Shown in pieces: positions 40,539-49,127 of a stretch of DNA of 64,000 nt (its first letter is position 1; every line of letters begins with the position of its first letter). The stretch covers positions 1-64,000 of the forward strand of contig JAEETJ010000002.1 in assembly GCA_016290295.1 (NCBI GenBank). Direction: 5' to 3'. The DNA comes from Bacteroidales bacterium (GTDB taxonomy: Bacteria > Bacteroidota > Bacteroidia > Bacteroidales > WCHB1-69). The notes under the pieces are model-generated. The model was not told the DNA's origin. It searched no databases and saw only the letters and a list, made by a program, of their open reading frames with translations. A program made the position numbers and the translations under genes.

Positions 40539-41963
40539 ATGTTGAGCATTGACGAGATACATCATAGGACACTTGAAAGGTGGGGAGGTGATATATTGGG
40601 GTTCACAACCGCTTTTTTCCGTCATGTTAACGGTGTCCCATACGAACTCAACGAGCATGTGTACCCTATAGCTGACAAATTGAACAGGATTCTCACCTGC
40701 GATCCGTCACAGCCAAGGAACATAATCATCAACATGCCGCCAAGAAGCGGAAAGACAGAACTTTGCATACTTTATTTCGTAGCTCTCGGATTCGCTGTCA
40801 ATCCATCCTCCGTCTTCATGCACCTTTCGAGCAGTGACAATCTCGTCAACAGGAACGTGGCTGGTATCAGGGATATCATGCTGTCGGCACCGTATAGGAT
40901 GCTGTTCCCGATGACGCAAGTCACCAATAATGCGGCAGGCAGCATACAGACAAGTTCCGGTGGAGAGATGTATGTAGCCCCGTTCCTTGGACAGATTACG
41001 GGTTTCGGTTGTGGCGTGTACGGTTCAAACAAGTTCAGCGGTGCGATGCTTGTTGACGACCCGGTGAAAACTCAGGACGCTTTGAGTGAGACAATAAGGG
41101 AAAGGATTAACTTCACATGGTCAAACACCATCATAAGCCGTAAGAACTCGGAGGACACGCCCGTTATCATCATAGCGCAAAGAACGCATGAGAACGACCT
41201 TTGCGGTTATCTGATGAAGAATGAGGGTGTAGTGTCAGAGGGCGGCAAGTGGGATTTGCTGGAATTGCCGGCAATCATAGACGATGGACAGGAAACCGAG
41301 AGAAGTTATTGGCCGTCGAGGGTGTCACTTGCTGAGTTGAAAAGCCAGAGGGAACTTAACGGATGGGTTTTTGAGACACAGCAGATGCAGAATCCCAAAC
41401 CGATAGAGGGCCTGCTGTTTAACAAGTCAAAGACAAAATGGTATGACACATTGCCGGAAGACCCGGATTTCGTGTTCATGCAGGTTGACCCGGCGGACGA
41501 GGGGGACAACAAGACTTGTTCAAACGTTTATATGGTGAAAGGAGAGCATGTGTATGTCGCGGATGTGAAATACACGTCAATGGGTTCGGATTACACGGTT
41601 CCGATGATTGTTGGGCAGATGAGGGATTGGAAAGTGTCGTATGCTGTTGTTGAGAGCAATTCGGCATGGTCCATGTACAGGAAGGAAATCAAGCGGCAGG
41701 CGTCGGAGATGGGGCTTCCAACCGTGATACAGTCTGTTACGCAAAAAAGCAACAAAGAACTTCGTATCTTCAACGAGGCTCCAAGTGTTGAGAAATATTT
41801 CATATACATGCGGGAGGATAAGCAGGATGCGGACTACAAACGGTTTATGAAGGACAGATTCTCGTATCTTAAGCTCATCAAGAACCAGAAGGATGACGGT
41901 GTGGACACTGATGCCGCTGCCAGTGAATACCTTAAGAAGAACGGACTTATAAGTGTATTGTAG
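40539..41963 (+). CDS. terL: Large terminase subunit
   Basis: 474 residues. DNA-packaging motor: Walker A PPRSGKTE (about residues 67-74), Walker B GAMLVDDP (about 168), RTHENDL coupling segment, and an RNase H-like nuclease starting FMQVDPADEGDN (about 312) with later acidic residues VVESNS and DTDAAASEYL. Length and order are typical. The portal gene is not adjacent but 11.4 kb away. Confidence 0.93.
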   Translation: MLSIDEIHHRTLERWGGDILGFTTAFFRHVNGVPYELNEHVYPIADKLNRILTCDPSQPRNIIINMPPRSGKTELCILYFVALGFAVNPSSVFMHLSSSDNLVNRNVAGIRDIMLSAPYRMLFPMTQVTNNAAGSIQTSSGGEMYVAPFLGQITGFGCGVYGSNKFSGAMLVDDPVKTQDALSETIRERINFTWSNTIISRKNSEDTPVIIIAQRTHENDLCGYLMKNEGVVSEGGKWDLLELPAIIDDGQETERSYWPSRVSLAELKSQRELNGWVFETQQMQNPKPIEGLLFNKSKTKWYDTLPEDPDFVFMQVDPADEGDNKTCSNVYMVKGEHVYVADVKYTSMGSDYTVPMIVGQMRDWKVSYAVVESNSAWSMYRKEIKRQASEMGLPTVIQSVTQKSNKELRIFNEAPSVEKYFIYMREDKQDADYKRFMKDRFSYLKLIKNQKDDGVDTDAAASEYLKKNGLISVL

Positions 41964-42102
41964 TCAAATCAGACGTGAAAACTTCCATAAAAATGGTTGA
42001 AAAAATTAATTATATTGAAGATTTTAATGTAATTCATTTATTTTCAATATAATAAAATTTACATTATTTTCTATTTTATGTATTTTATATTGTTTTTTTT
42101 CA

Positions 42103-42110
42103 TATCTTTG
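42103..42110 (+). promoter_or_regulatory. Bacteroidota -7 box (TAtcTTTG) for the accessory block
   Basis: TATCTTTG at the end of a very AT-rich gap (41964-42139), 30 bases before the methyltransferase ATG. Confidence 0.6.
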
Positions 42111-42139
42111 TGTTGAAACAAATGGAAAAAAACAAAGTT

Positions 42140-43594
42140 ATGGAAAATTACCAAAGCATCTTTAACAGGGATTTTTACCCAACACCTGTTAATGTCATCG
42201 AGCAGATGTGTGCATCTGTCGATATTAAGGGTAAAATAATATTGGAGCCTTCTTTCGGTTCGGAGAACATTGTGAACTGGCTTGTGGAGCATGGTGCAAA
42301 GCAAGTGCTCGGTTGCGAGATTAACGACAGGTTGAGAGCGGCTGCCAAGAATTGTACGGTGATAGGAAGTGACTTCCTGCAGCTGACATCGGACAAGGTG
42401 TCGCACATTGACATGATTATCATGAATCCGCCTTTCTCAAGATGTGAGCAGCATATCATGCACGCATGGGAGATTGCCCCTCCCGGATGCGAGATTGTCT
42501 CGCTGTGCAACTACAACATGATAGGCAGGACCTATGGCGCATCGAGGTCTGTGAACAGCCTTATTGACCTGTACGGATTCTCGGACAACCTTGGTGACGT
42601 GTTCGGTCAGGCGGAGAGGAAAACCGACTGTATGATAGGCTTGATATATCTCTGCAAGAACGGGGAGAACGGTGAGGAGTTCGCCAAGTACTTCACGGAC
42701 GAGGAGGACGATGAGGAAATCGGAGAGGGAATAATCAGGTACAGTGAGGTAAGAGAGGCTGTTCAGAGGTATGTTCAGGCCGTCAGCATGTTTGACAGAG
42801 TTATGGAGGTGAACAAGTCGATTAACGATGTAACTGCTGCCTTTGACTTCAGCAAGATAAGGTTCGGGGCTTATGTGAGTGACCATAACAACTGCACAAC
42901 AATCACAAAGGACGTTTTCAGAAAGGAGCTGCAGAAGCATGCGTGGAGATGGGTGTTTGACAAGTTCAACATGGAAAGATTCCTGACACGTGGCGTGATG
43001 AACGACCTTAACCGTGTGATTGAACTGCAAAGTAATATCCCGTTCACAATGAGGAATATCTATAGGATGATTGAGATGGTGGTTGGCACGCAGGCAGACA
43101 GAATGAACAGGGTGATATGTGACACGTTTGACATGATATGCAAATACAGCAGGGATAACACGACGTATTATGGTGAGACGTGGAAGACAAATCCCGCTCA
43201 CATGGTAAACAGGAAATTCATAGTCCCTTATGCCTGCGAGATAGGATGGAGTGGTCAGGTGAGTGTGAAATGGGAATTCTGCAGTGAGATGACGGACATA
43301 GTAAAGGCACTTTGTCATGTCACAGGTACTAAATATGAATGGACCGAGGTTGACGAGCAGGGCAACAAGCACCAGCGGAGACTCCGTGACCTTTACGAAT
43401 TTTCAAGGGATATGCGGCTGGAATTCGGTCAATGGTACTCGTTTGCTTTTTTTGAGATCAAGTGCTTCAAGAAAGGAACTATGCACATCCAGTTCCAGAG
43501 CGAGGAGGTATGGTATAAGTTCAACCAGATTGTGGCAAAGTCAAGGGGATGGCAACTTCCGGTCAATGTGAAAGTGAAAAACAGCAAAAAATAA
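42140..43594 (+). CDS. DNA methyltransferase-like protein with DUF4942
   Basis: 484 residues from the ATG at 42140 (leader AAAGTTATGG); ten codons upstream are open but belong to the promoter region. N-terminal (1-200): FYPTPVNVIEQM, SAM-binding ILEPSFGSENIV, and the catalytic NPPF of MIIMNPPFSRC, as in N6-adenine methyltransferases. C-terminal (about 240-484): DUF4942, with FFEIKCFKKGTMHIQF near the end. Such fusions occur on phages and plasmids. Probably methylates phage DNA, perhaps against host restriction. No cognate endonuclease is found. Confidence 0.85.
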   Translation: MENYQSIFNRDFYPTPVNVIEQMCASVDIKGKIILEPSFGSENIVNWLVEHGAKQVLGCEINDRLRAAAKNCTVIGSDFLQLTSDKVSHIDMIIMNPPFSRCEQHIMHAWEIAPPGCEIVSLCNYNMIGRTYGASRSVNSLIDLYGFSDNLGDVFGQAERKTDCMIGLIYLCKNGENGEEFAKYFTDEEDDEEIGEGIIRYSEVREAVQRYVQAVSMFDRVMEVNKSINDVTAAFDFSKIRFGAYVSDHNNCTTITKDVFRKELQKHAWRWVFDKFNMERFLTRGVMNDLNRVIELQSNIPFTMRNIYRMIEMVVGTQADRMNRVICDTFDMICKYSRDNTTYYGETWKTNPAHMVNRKFIVPYACEIGWSGQVSVKWEFCSEMTDIVKALCHVTGTKYEWTEVDEQGNKHQRRLRDLYEFSRDMRLEFGQWYSFAFFEIKCFKKGTMHIQFQSEEVWYKFNQIVAKSRGWQLPVNVKVKNSKK

Positions 43595-43600
43595 AAAGAT

Positions 43601-44017
43601 ATGGAAGGAATTGACAGATTCAAGGGAACTATCAAGGCTTATCTTGACAAAATGGCAGATGGTGATGAAGTGTTCGCCCAAAAGCTGAGGAAAATCAACA
43701 TTGACCTGCTGGTAGCCTATATCGCATCATGCGTGAGAGAACTGAAGAGAACGGCATTCACCGATGATGAGATATATCAAATAGCAGTGCATTATGTTGA
43801 CGAGGAGGGCAACGTCAAAGTTGATTTCAATGCTGTGAAAGAATTATCGTGTGTAGTCAGTCCCGGCGAGCTCACGGAGGAAGACAGAGAGAGAGCAAAA
43901 CGGCAGGCGATAGAGGAACTCAAACGTGAGGAAATGGATAGGTTGAAACGTAAATCTTCCAATGTGAGTAAGGATAAGAAGATAGTTGACAATATGCAAC
44001 AACTTGAACTTTTCTGA
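43601..44017 (+). CDS. PcfK-like protein
   Basis: 138 residues. IDRFKGTIKAYLDKMADGDEVFAQKLRK (in pieces, about residues 4-31), NIDLLVAYIASCVRE and FTDDEIYQIAVHYVDEE, followed by an acidic/basic helical tail, match the PcfK family named after conjugative plasmid pCF10. Always found next to PcfJ, as here. The function is not known. Leader AAAGATATGG. Confidence 0.82.
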   Translation: MEGIDRFKGTIKAYLDKMADGDEVFAQKLRKINIDLLVAYIASCVRELKRTAFTDDEIYQIAVHYVDEEGNVKVDFNAVKELSCVVSPGELTEEDRERAKRQAIEELKREEMDRLKRKSSNVSKDKKIVDNMQQLELF

Positions 44018-44019
44018 TT

Positions 44020-45288
44020 ATGAAAGCGAGAACAAGGAAAGAGAAGGAAGTTGAGAGACTGTCAAAGAGACTGTGGCCGGTAACCGGAAGTAAAAAGGAA
44101 TATGCCTTGGGGTTGATACCCAAAGAGGCATGGTGGAGAGGACGCGATTTCGGGTGTTTCTGTACATGTTGCGGACATGAATGGGAAATGGACAGTGCCC
44201 CATCTGAAACGGCGGTGTGTCCCGCATGTGGTGCGGAATTGAAAGCGGTTAGAACGAGAAAGGAAAATGGTAAGTTCTACATGTTCATGGCAGTTATTTC
44301 AGTATGTGGGAAGTATCAGGTTATAAGGTTTGTTGAGGCAAGGAGGATTATACATGGCAAACGTGTGTTCTCCGAAGCGGAAGAGGTAGTGAGGCTATGG
44401 ATAGACGTTAATGGAAATCATCTGACACAGACTATCAAGTACGGTGTGATGCACTATAACGTATACTGGAAGTATGGAACATGCATGGAATTGCGTAATC
44501 CTTGCTTTTCCGTGAACTTTTACGTGGACGGTATATGTGGAAAGCAGTCTGTGTTGTCGGAATTGCGTCGTAACGGATACAAAGGCAGATTAAACGGGTT
44601 CACTCCTTTGGATGTGTTCAAAGGACTGCTTCAGAATAGCATGTTCGAGACATTGTGGAAAGCTAACCGTTTTGATATTCTGAAATCATGCACGGACTTA
44701 AACAGATTGAGGCTTGAATGGCCATCGGTGAGGATTGTCCTCAGAAACAATTACAGGACTGACGACTGGCAGATATGGTTCGACACAATGTCAATGATGC
44801 GAAGGTGCGGTATGGATGTCACAAACAGCGTATATGTGTGTCCGGATGACATAAGGAGAGTACATGACGAGGTACAGAAACGTTTGGAACGTATGGAGAG
44901 ACGAAAGAAACAGGTTGAGCTGGAGGAGAAAATGAAGTGTGTTGATAAGGTCCTTGAAAGACTCTCGAAGTATGGGGAAATAAGATTCTGTGACGGGAAG
45001 TGGAATGTCCTTACGCTTCATACCGCAAAAGAGTACTTCGATGAGGGAAATCACATGCACCATTGCGTATGGTCCAATGAATATTGGAAAAAGAAGGATT
45101 GCCTTATTTTGAGTGTAAGGAGAAATGATGACAATGCCAGAGTAGCAACTGTAGAGCTGTCGTTAAGCAGCTACACAATACAGCAGTGCCGTGGAGTGTC
45201 CAACAAGGTTCCTGAGCAGGTGGATGATATAGAGCGTCTGATAAAGGATAACATGTACAGGTACAAAAGAGTTGCAAACAACAATTAG
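44020..45288 (+). CDS. PcfJ-like protein
   Basis: 422 residues. Two Cys pairs near the N-terminus (CTCCGHEW, CPACGAEL, about residues 47-72) form a zinc site. The PcfJ C-terminal region has LHTAKEYFDEGNHMHHCVWSN (about 345-365), DCLILSVRR, RVATVELSL and IQQCRGVSNK. The gene starts two bases after pcfK's stop. PcfJ/PcfK come from conjugative elements but also occur in Bacteroidota phages; the role is unknown. Confidence 0.85.
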   Translation: MKARTRKEKEVERLSKRLWPVTGSKKEYALGLIPKEAWWRGRDFGCFCTCCGHEWEMDSAPSETAVCPACGAELKAVRTRKENGKFYMFMAVISVCGKYQVIRFVEARRIIHGKRVFSEAEEVVRLWIDVNGNHLTQTIKYGVMHYNVYWKYGTCMELRNPCFSVNFYVDGICGKQSVLSELRRNGYKGRLNGFTPLDVFKGLLQNSMFETLWKANRFDILKSCTDLNRLRLEWPSVRIVLRNNYRTDDWQIWFDTMSMMRRCGMDVTNSVYVCPDDIRRVHDEVQKRLERMERRKKQVELEEKMKCVDKVLERLSKYGEIRFCDGKWNVLTLHTAKEYFDEGNHMHHCVWSNEYWKKKDCLILSVRRNDDNARVATVELSLSSYTIQQCRGVSNKVPEQVDDIERLIKDNMYRYKRVANNN

Positions 45289-45314
45289 TTAATAACATAT
45301 TAAAACAAGGAGAA

Positions 45315-46004
45315 ATGAAAAAGGCTTACAAAGGATTCAACAAAGACATGACTTGTAGAGATTTCAAGTATGAGGAAGGCAAGTCGTATGAGAATGACAA
45401 AGCAGAATTGTGTAAAAGCGGATTCCATGCTTGCGAGAACCCGATAGACTGCTTTGGACATTACAGTCCGGGTTCAAGTGTATATCATGAGGTTGATTTG
45501 GATGATGTGTCAGAAGAGAGAGAACCTGATGATACCAAGGTTGTCGCAAAGAAAATAAAGGTTGGAGCGAGATTGGGAATACCGCAAATCTGCCAGCTGA
45601 CTTTTGAATACGTGAAGGCGCATTGCACTAATGAAAACAATGCGGTGGCTGGTCAACCAGCCACCGCAGGCTATCGTGGAGCAGCCACCGCAGGCGATCG
45701 TGGAGCAGCCACCGCAGGCTATAGTGGAGCAGCCACCGCAGGCGATCGTGGAGCAGCCACCGCAGGCGATAGTGGAGCAGCCACATCCAGAGGCTCCTCG
45801 GCAAGCGGCGAAAACGGATTATCCGTTGCAAGAGGAAATGGAGTAAAAGTTAAAGGTGGACTTGGCGCAATACTTGTCATTGCCGAAGAGAATGATAACA
45901 ATTATAGTATCAAAGACTGGAAAGCGGTTGTGGTTGATGGTGTTACCATAAAGGCAGACACGTGGTATAAACTTGAAGACGGAGAATTGAAGGAGGTTGA
46001 GTAA
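45315..46004 (+). CDS. DUF7666 protein with GAATAG(D/Y)(R/S) repeats
   Basis: 229 residues. The N-terminal 105 residues (KAYKGFNKDMTCRDFKYEEG, CKSGFHACENPIDCFGHY, ARLGIPQICQLTFEYV in order) match a phage domain, DUF7666. Residues about 112-160 are five units of eight residues, GAATAG(D/Y)(R/S), which could form a short beta-solenoid. A C-terminal domain (AILVIAEENDNNYSIKDWKAVVVDG) closes it. The stop overlaps the ATG of the cytosine methyltransferase. Role unknown. Confidence 0.75.
   Translation: MKKAYKGFNKDMTCRDFKYEEGKSYENDKAELCKSGFHACENPIDCFGHYSPGSSVYHEVDLDDVSEEREPDDTKVVAKKIKVGARLGIPQICQLTFEYVKAHCTNENNAVAGQPATAGYRGAATAGDRGAATAGYSGAATAGDRGAATAGDSGAATSRGSSASGENGLSVARGNGVKVKGGLGAILVIAEENDNNYSIKDWKAVVVDGVTIKADTWYKLEDGELKEVE
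45657..45776 (+). repeat. 24-bp tandem repeat, five units
   Basis: Five units of GCAGCCACCGCAGGCGATCG plus TGGA with only T/A/C/G swaps at one or two sites (CTATCG, CTATAG, GCGATAG). All keep the frame of the DUF7666 gene, and another frame of the same stretch is also open for this reason. Confidence 0.9.
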
Positions 46005-47605
46005 TGAAAGAATTACTATGTATAGATTTGTTTTGCGGTGCGGGTGGAACATCAACTGGTGTTGAGAGTGCTAAGGTGAACGGTAAGAAGTGTGCCCGTG
46101 TAATAGCCTGTGTAAATCACGACAGGAATGCGATAGCGAGTCATGCATCCAACCATCCGAATGCTGTGCATTACACGGAGGATATACGTACACTTGACCT
46201 TACGGGACTTGTAAGGATAAAGAATATGGAATTGGAGAAATCCAAAGACGCATTGTTGGTGCTGTGGGCTTCTTTGGAATGCACCAATTTTTCCAAAGCA
46301 AAAGGAGGACAGCCGCGTGACGCTGACAGCAGGACACTTGCTGAACATCTATATAGATACATAGAAGTAATCAATCCGGATTATATATACATTGAGAACG
46401 TGGAGGAATTCATGTGCTGGGGGGAGCTTGACGATAACGGTAAGCCGATAAGCAAGTATGAAGGAAGACTGTATATAGAATGGGTTAATAAGGTGTGTTC
46501 ATACGGGTACGTTTTCAGACACAGGCTTCTCAATTCAGCTAATTATGGTGCGAGAACTTCACGGACGCGTTTTTTCGGAATTTTCGCAAGATACGGATTG
46601 CCTATTGTGTTCCCGGAACCGACTCATTGTAAGGGAGGTATGCGGGCCGACATGTTCCATCGTGCCCTTAAGCCGTGGAACCCGGTACGTGACTGTCTTG
46701 AGCTTGACGATGAGGGATTATCAATATTCAATCGTAATAAACCACTCGCAGAGCGTACTTTGGAGAGAATATATGCCGGATTGATAAAGTTTGTTGCAGG
46801 AGGGAAAGATTCTTTTATATCAAGATACAACAGCGTGAAACCGGAATGCACGGCAATGTCTGTGGATGCCCCTTGTGGTGTGGTCACAACCGGGAACAGA
46901 TTCGCGAAAGTCAAGGTGCAATTCCTGTCAAAGCAATTCAGTGGGGACGATTACAGCAAGAATGTCAGTATTAACAGTCCATGTGGAACTGTGACTTGCA
47001 AAGACCATCACGCAATCGCAACAGTGAAGTTTATTGATAACTACAAAGGAATCTCACGCTCTTTAGATTCACCGTCACCTACCATTATGACACACGATAA
47101 GTTGGCTGTTATAACAAGTCATTTTCTTGACATGCAGTATGGTAATGGAACTCCTGTTGACATCGCAGATCCATCGCCAACTGTAACAGTTGTCCCGAAG
47201 ATGAAACTTGTTTCCGTTGAGTGCGGTCATTTCCTGATGAATCCGCAGTACACCTCGAAAGGTGGCAGCATAGATTGTCCGTGCTTCACTCTTATCGCAC
47301 GTATGGACAAGACTCCGCCATATCTCGTTACAACAGAGAAAGGCGAAACGGCTGTGGTTATATATGACCATGACACTCGGACGATGCGCAAAATAAAGGA
47401 ATTTATGGCTATATACGGTATCGTGGATATTAAGATGAGAATGTTGAATATACTTGAGTTGAAGCGTATAATGGGTTTTGGGGACGACTATAAACTTGTC
47501 GGTACCTTGACAGAACAGAAGAAATATATTGGTAATGCTGTGGAGGTTAATATGGCGAGGGCTCTTTTTGAGGCCCTTGCGGAAAGATTGGAGGAGGCCG
47601 TATGA
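46004..47605 (+). CDS. Cytosine-C5 DNA methyltransferase
   Basis: 533 residues. Motif I DLFCGAGGTSTG (about residues 7-18), motif IV with the catalytic Cys as ASLECTNFSKAKGG instead of the usual PCQxFS, IENVEEF (motif VI), and RTSRTRFFGI (motif VIII). The C-terminal part repeats a unit with SPCGTVTC, SPSPTIMT, DPSPTVTV about every 40-45 residues. Motif IX/X appear as ILELKRIMGF and YIGNAVEVNMARALFE. Starts within the stop of the DUF7666 gene. Probably protects phage DNA. No restriction enzyme gene follows. Confidence 0.88.
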   Translation: MKELLCIDLFCGAGGTSTGVESAKVNGKKCARVIACVNHDRNAIASHASNHPNAVHYTEDIRTLDLTGLVRIKNMELEKSKDALLVLWASLECTNFSKAKGGQPRDADSRTLAEHLYRYIEVINPDYIYIENVEEFMCWGELDDNGKPISKYEGRLYIEWVNKVCSYGYVFRHRLLNSANYGARTSRTRFFGIFARYGLPIVFPEPTHCKGGMRADMFHRALKPWNPVRDCLELDDEGLSIFNRNKPLAERTLERIYAGLIKFVAGGKDSFISRYNSVKPECTAMSVDAPCGVVTTGNRFAKVKVQFLSKQFSGDDYSKNVSINSPCGTVTCKDHHAIATVKFIDNYKGISRSLDSPSPTIMTHDKLAVITSHFLDMQYGNGTPVDIADPSPTVTVVPKMKLVSVECGHFLMNPQYTSKGGSIDCPCFTLIARMDKTPPYLVTTEKGETAVVIYDHDTRTMRKIKEFMAIYGIVDIKMRMLNILELKRIMGFGDDYKLVGTLTEQKKYIGNAVEVNMARALFEALAERLEEAV

Positions 47606-47907
47606 GAACATTGTTTTTGCCACTCAAAGCCAAATGGTACAACATGATTGAGAGTGGGTTTAAGAAAGAAGAGTACAGGGACTACAAACCGTTTTGGATA
47701 AAACGGCTTATGGGTTTCATGGAGTATTGTGGTGTGAAAGAATATTATTTTAAGGATTACACTCATGTGTGTTTCTCGTACGGATATACAAAACGAACTA
47801 TGACATTTGAGATAGAGTCCAAAAGTATAGGATTTGGGAAACAGGAATGGGGTGCGCCTTCGGATAAGGAGGTGTTCATCATAAAGTTAGGAATACGTGT
47901 AAAATGA
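47602..47907 (+). CDS. Small ASCH/PUA-like protein
   Basis: 101 residues. LFLPLKAKWYNMIESGFKKEEYRDYKPFW matches the start of ASCH-like domains (L..K..W.. M..SG.K..E.R), with strands to the end. ATG overlaps the methyltransferase stop by four bases. A second ASCH-like protein is at 35015. Confidence 0.6.
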   Translation: MRTLFLPLKAKWYNMIESGFKKEEYRDYKPFWIKRLMGFMEYCGVKEYYFKDYTHVCFSYGYTKRTMTFEIESKSIGFGKQEWGAPSDKEVFIIKLGIRVK

Positions 47908-47987
47908 ACAAAGAAAATGATTTCTGCCAATTAAAAAGGTTCAATGAAGGTGACAAGGTAAAGATTGTAATTGTTAAAGAGAAATAA
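47904..47987 (+). CDS. 27-residue ORF, possible peptide
   Basis: MNKENDFCQLKRFNEGDKVK plus seven residues; ATG overlaps the preceding stop. Reading GDKVKIVIVKE resembles a short beta segment. Too short for certainty. Confidence 0.4.
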   Translation: MNKENDFCQLKRFNEGDKVKIVIVKEK

Positions 47988-47990
47988 ATT

Positions 47991-48116
47991 ATGATGGAGT
48001 ATATTGAATTCTTTTTCTGTGATTTCTGGCATTGGTTAGGTTTGGAAATCATTCTGGCCACAGTTTTCTTAACACCGTTTGTTTTGATAGTCAAGGACAA
48101 AAAGGACAACAAGTGA
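47991..48116 (+). CDS. 41-residue membrane peptide
   Basis: A single membrane segment (LGLEIILATVFLTPFVLIV) with a Lys/Asp-rich C-terminus. Starts three bases after the preceding ORF. Possibly a small inner-membrane protein; the function is unknown. Confidence 0.55.
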   Translation: MMEYIEFFFCDFWHWLGLEIILATVFLTPFVLIVKDKKDNK

Positions 48117-48134
48117 TTTTTAATAATAGAAGAA

Positions 48135-48350
48135 ATGAATATTGACCTGGTAGGGCTTATGGAAAGCTCTCATTTCAAAAGTGAAAGAAGAATGAACGGA
48201 CTTATTGAGTTGAATGGAAGAATGCTGAAAGCAAATGAAGTTCGGGAAGTTGTCAGAGCATCTGTACGTGCTGGATATAAGACGCTTTATGAGGTTCCTG
48301 ATGAGTTTGCGGAACGGGTTCTGAATGAGAAAATGAACGCATGTGAATGA
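48135..48350 (+). CDS. Small phage protein, unknown
   Basis: 71 residues, helical and charged (SERRMNGLIELNGRMLKANEVREVVR). Ends overlapping the next ATG by four bases. Not recognised. Confidence 0.7.
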   Translation: MNIDLVGLMESSHFKSERRMNGLIELNGRMLKANEVREVVRASVRAGYKTLYEVPDEFAERVLNEKMNACE

Positions 48351-48607
48351 TGGATTGGATAAAAGTATCAGATAGAACGCCTGATGTGGGTGCGGATGGG
48401 TGTAGCGAGTTTGTACTTGCCTATGAAGGACATCGTTTTTTGCCTCACGTTGTACAGTATTCAAACGGGGAATACTGTAAAAAGGGATGGTACACACGAA
48501 GGATGGGTGAGTATATTCCGTTTTATAAAGGTAAAGGAGAAAAAAAACGCTTAACATTTACACATTGGGCAAAAATAGAATACCCGGACGAAAGTTACGA
48601 ATATTGA
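48347..48607 (+). CDS. DUF551-like protein
   Basis: 86 residues; WIKVSDRTPDVGADGCSEFVL matches the DUF551 start (W-I-x-V-x-x-x-x-P), and THWAKIEYPDE the end with W near it. Second such protein in the phage. Confidence 0.72.
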   Translation: MMDWIKVSDRTPDVGADGCSEFVLAYEGHRFLPHVVQYSNGEYCKKGWYTRRMGEYIPFYKGKGEKKRLTFTHWAKIEYPDESYEY

Positions 48608-48672
48608 AAAATATAATGGTCTGAGACCGATTGAGTTAAAACTAATAAACAAACTGTTAAGGAGGACCGAAT
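48608..48672. other. Spacer with short palindrome GGTCTGAGACC
   Basis: An 11-base palindrome at about 48620 in a 65-base gap before the next gene. No other structure is seen. Confidence 0.3.
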
Positions 48673-48960
48673 ATGACTATTACTATCACAAAGAAAGAGT
48701 ATGATGCAATAGTTCAGATTTTAGATCAAGTTTGCACAGACTACGAAGCCGCAACCGATGAAGAATATCTTGAGTCGATGAATAAAACAATAGCCCTTGT
48801 AAACAATGTGATTCGGAAATACAAATCTGCACGGAAGAAAGCGGTTGATTTTCAGCAAGTAAGAGCTTACGTTGCAGAACGCTACCGAAACAGAGGGTTG
48901 CGTCCGAGAGATATTGACAAACTGACAAGGCAAGTATTGAAAAAGATAAAAAAAGACTGA
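48673..48960 (+). CDS. Small phage protein, unknown
   Basis: 95 residues, helical, very basic at the C-terminus (RPRDIDKLTRQVLKKIKKD); a GGAGG lies in front of the ATG. Not recognised; a DNA- or RNA-binding role would fit the charge but is not shown. Confidence 0.72.
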   Translation: MTITITKKEYDAIVQILDQVCTDYEAATDEEYLESMNKTIALVNNVIRKYKSARKKAVDFQQVRAYVAERYRNRGLRPRDIDKLTRQVLKKIKKD

Positions 48961-48962
48961 TT

Positions 48963-49103
48963 ATGGAAAAATTACGAAAGTTCAGAATTGTGGCAGATAG
49001 CTGTCCGCTGAAGAAGAGGGATTGTAATAAATGTAAGTATTGTAATGGCTATGACACCAAGGTTTATTGCCATTATGGAGATAAAGACTGGATAACCAAG
49101 TAA
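48963..49103 (+). CDS. 46-residue Cys-rich protein
   Basis: CPLKKRDCNKCKYCNGYD and a later YCHYG give a Cys4-5/His cluster, probably a small zinc-binding protein. Starts two bases after the preceding stop. Confidence 0.65.
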   Translation: MEKLRKFRIVADSCPLKKRDCNKCKYCNGYDTKVYCHYGDKDWITK

Positions 49104-49127
49104 ATTAACAATAACACAAAATTAATT

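Noticed and set aside
45657-45776. CRISPR-like or diversity-generating repeat
   Set aside because: The units are contiguous and within a gene; no template repeat or reverse transcriptase gene is in the window.
48618-48632. GGTCTGAGACC palindrome as operator
   Set aside because: Single copy, short and not tied to a promoter-like box.
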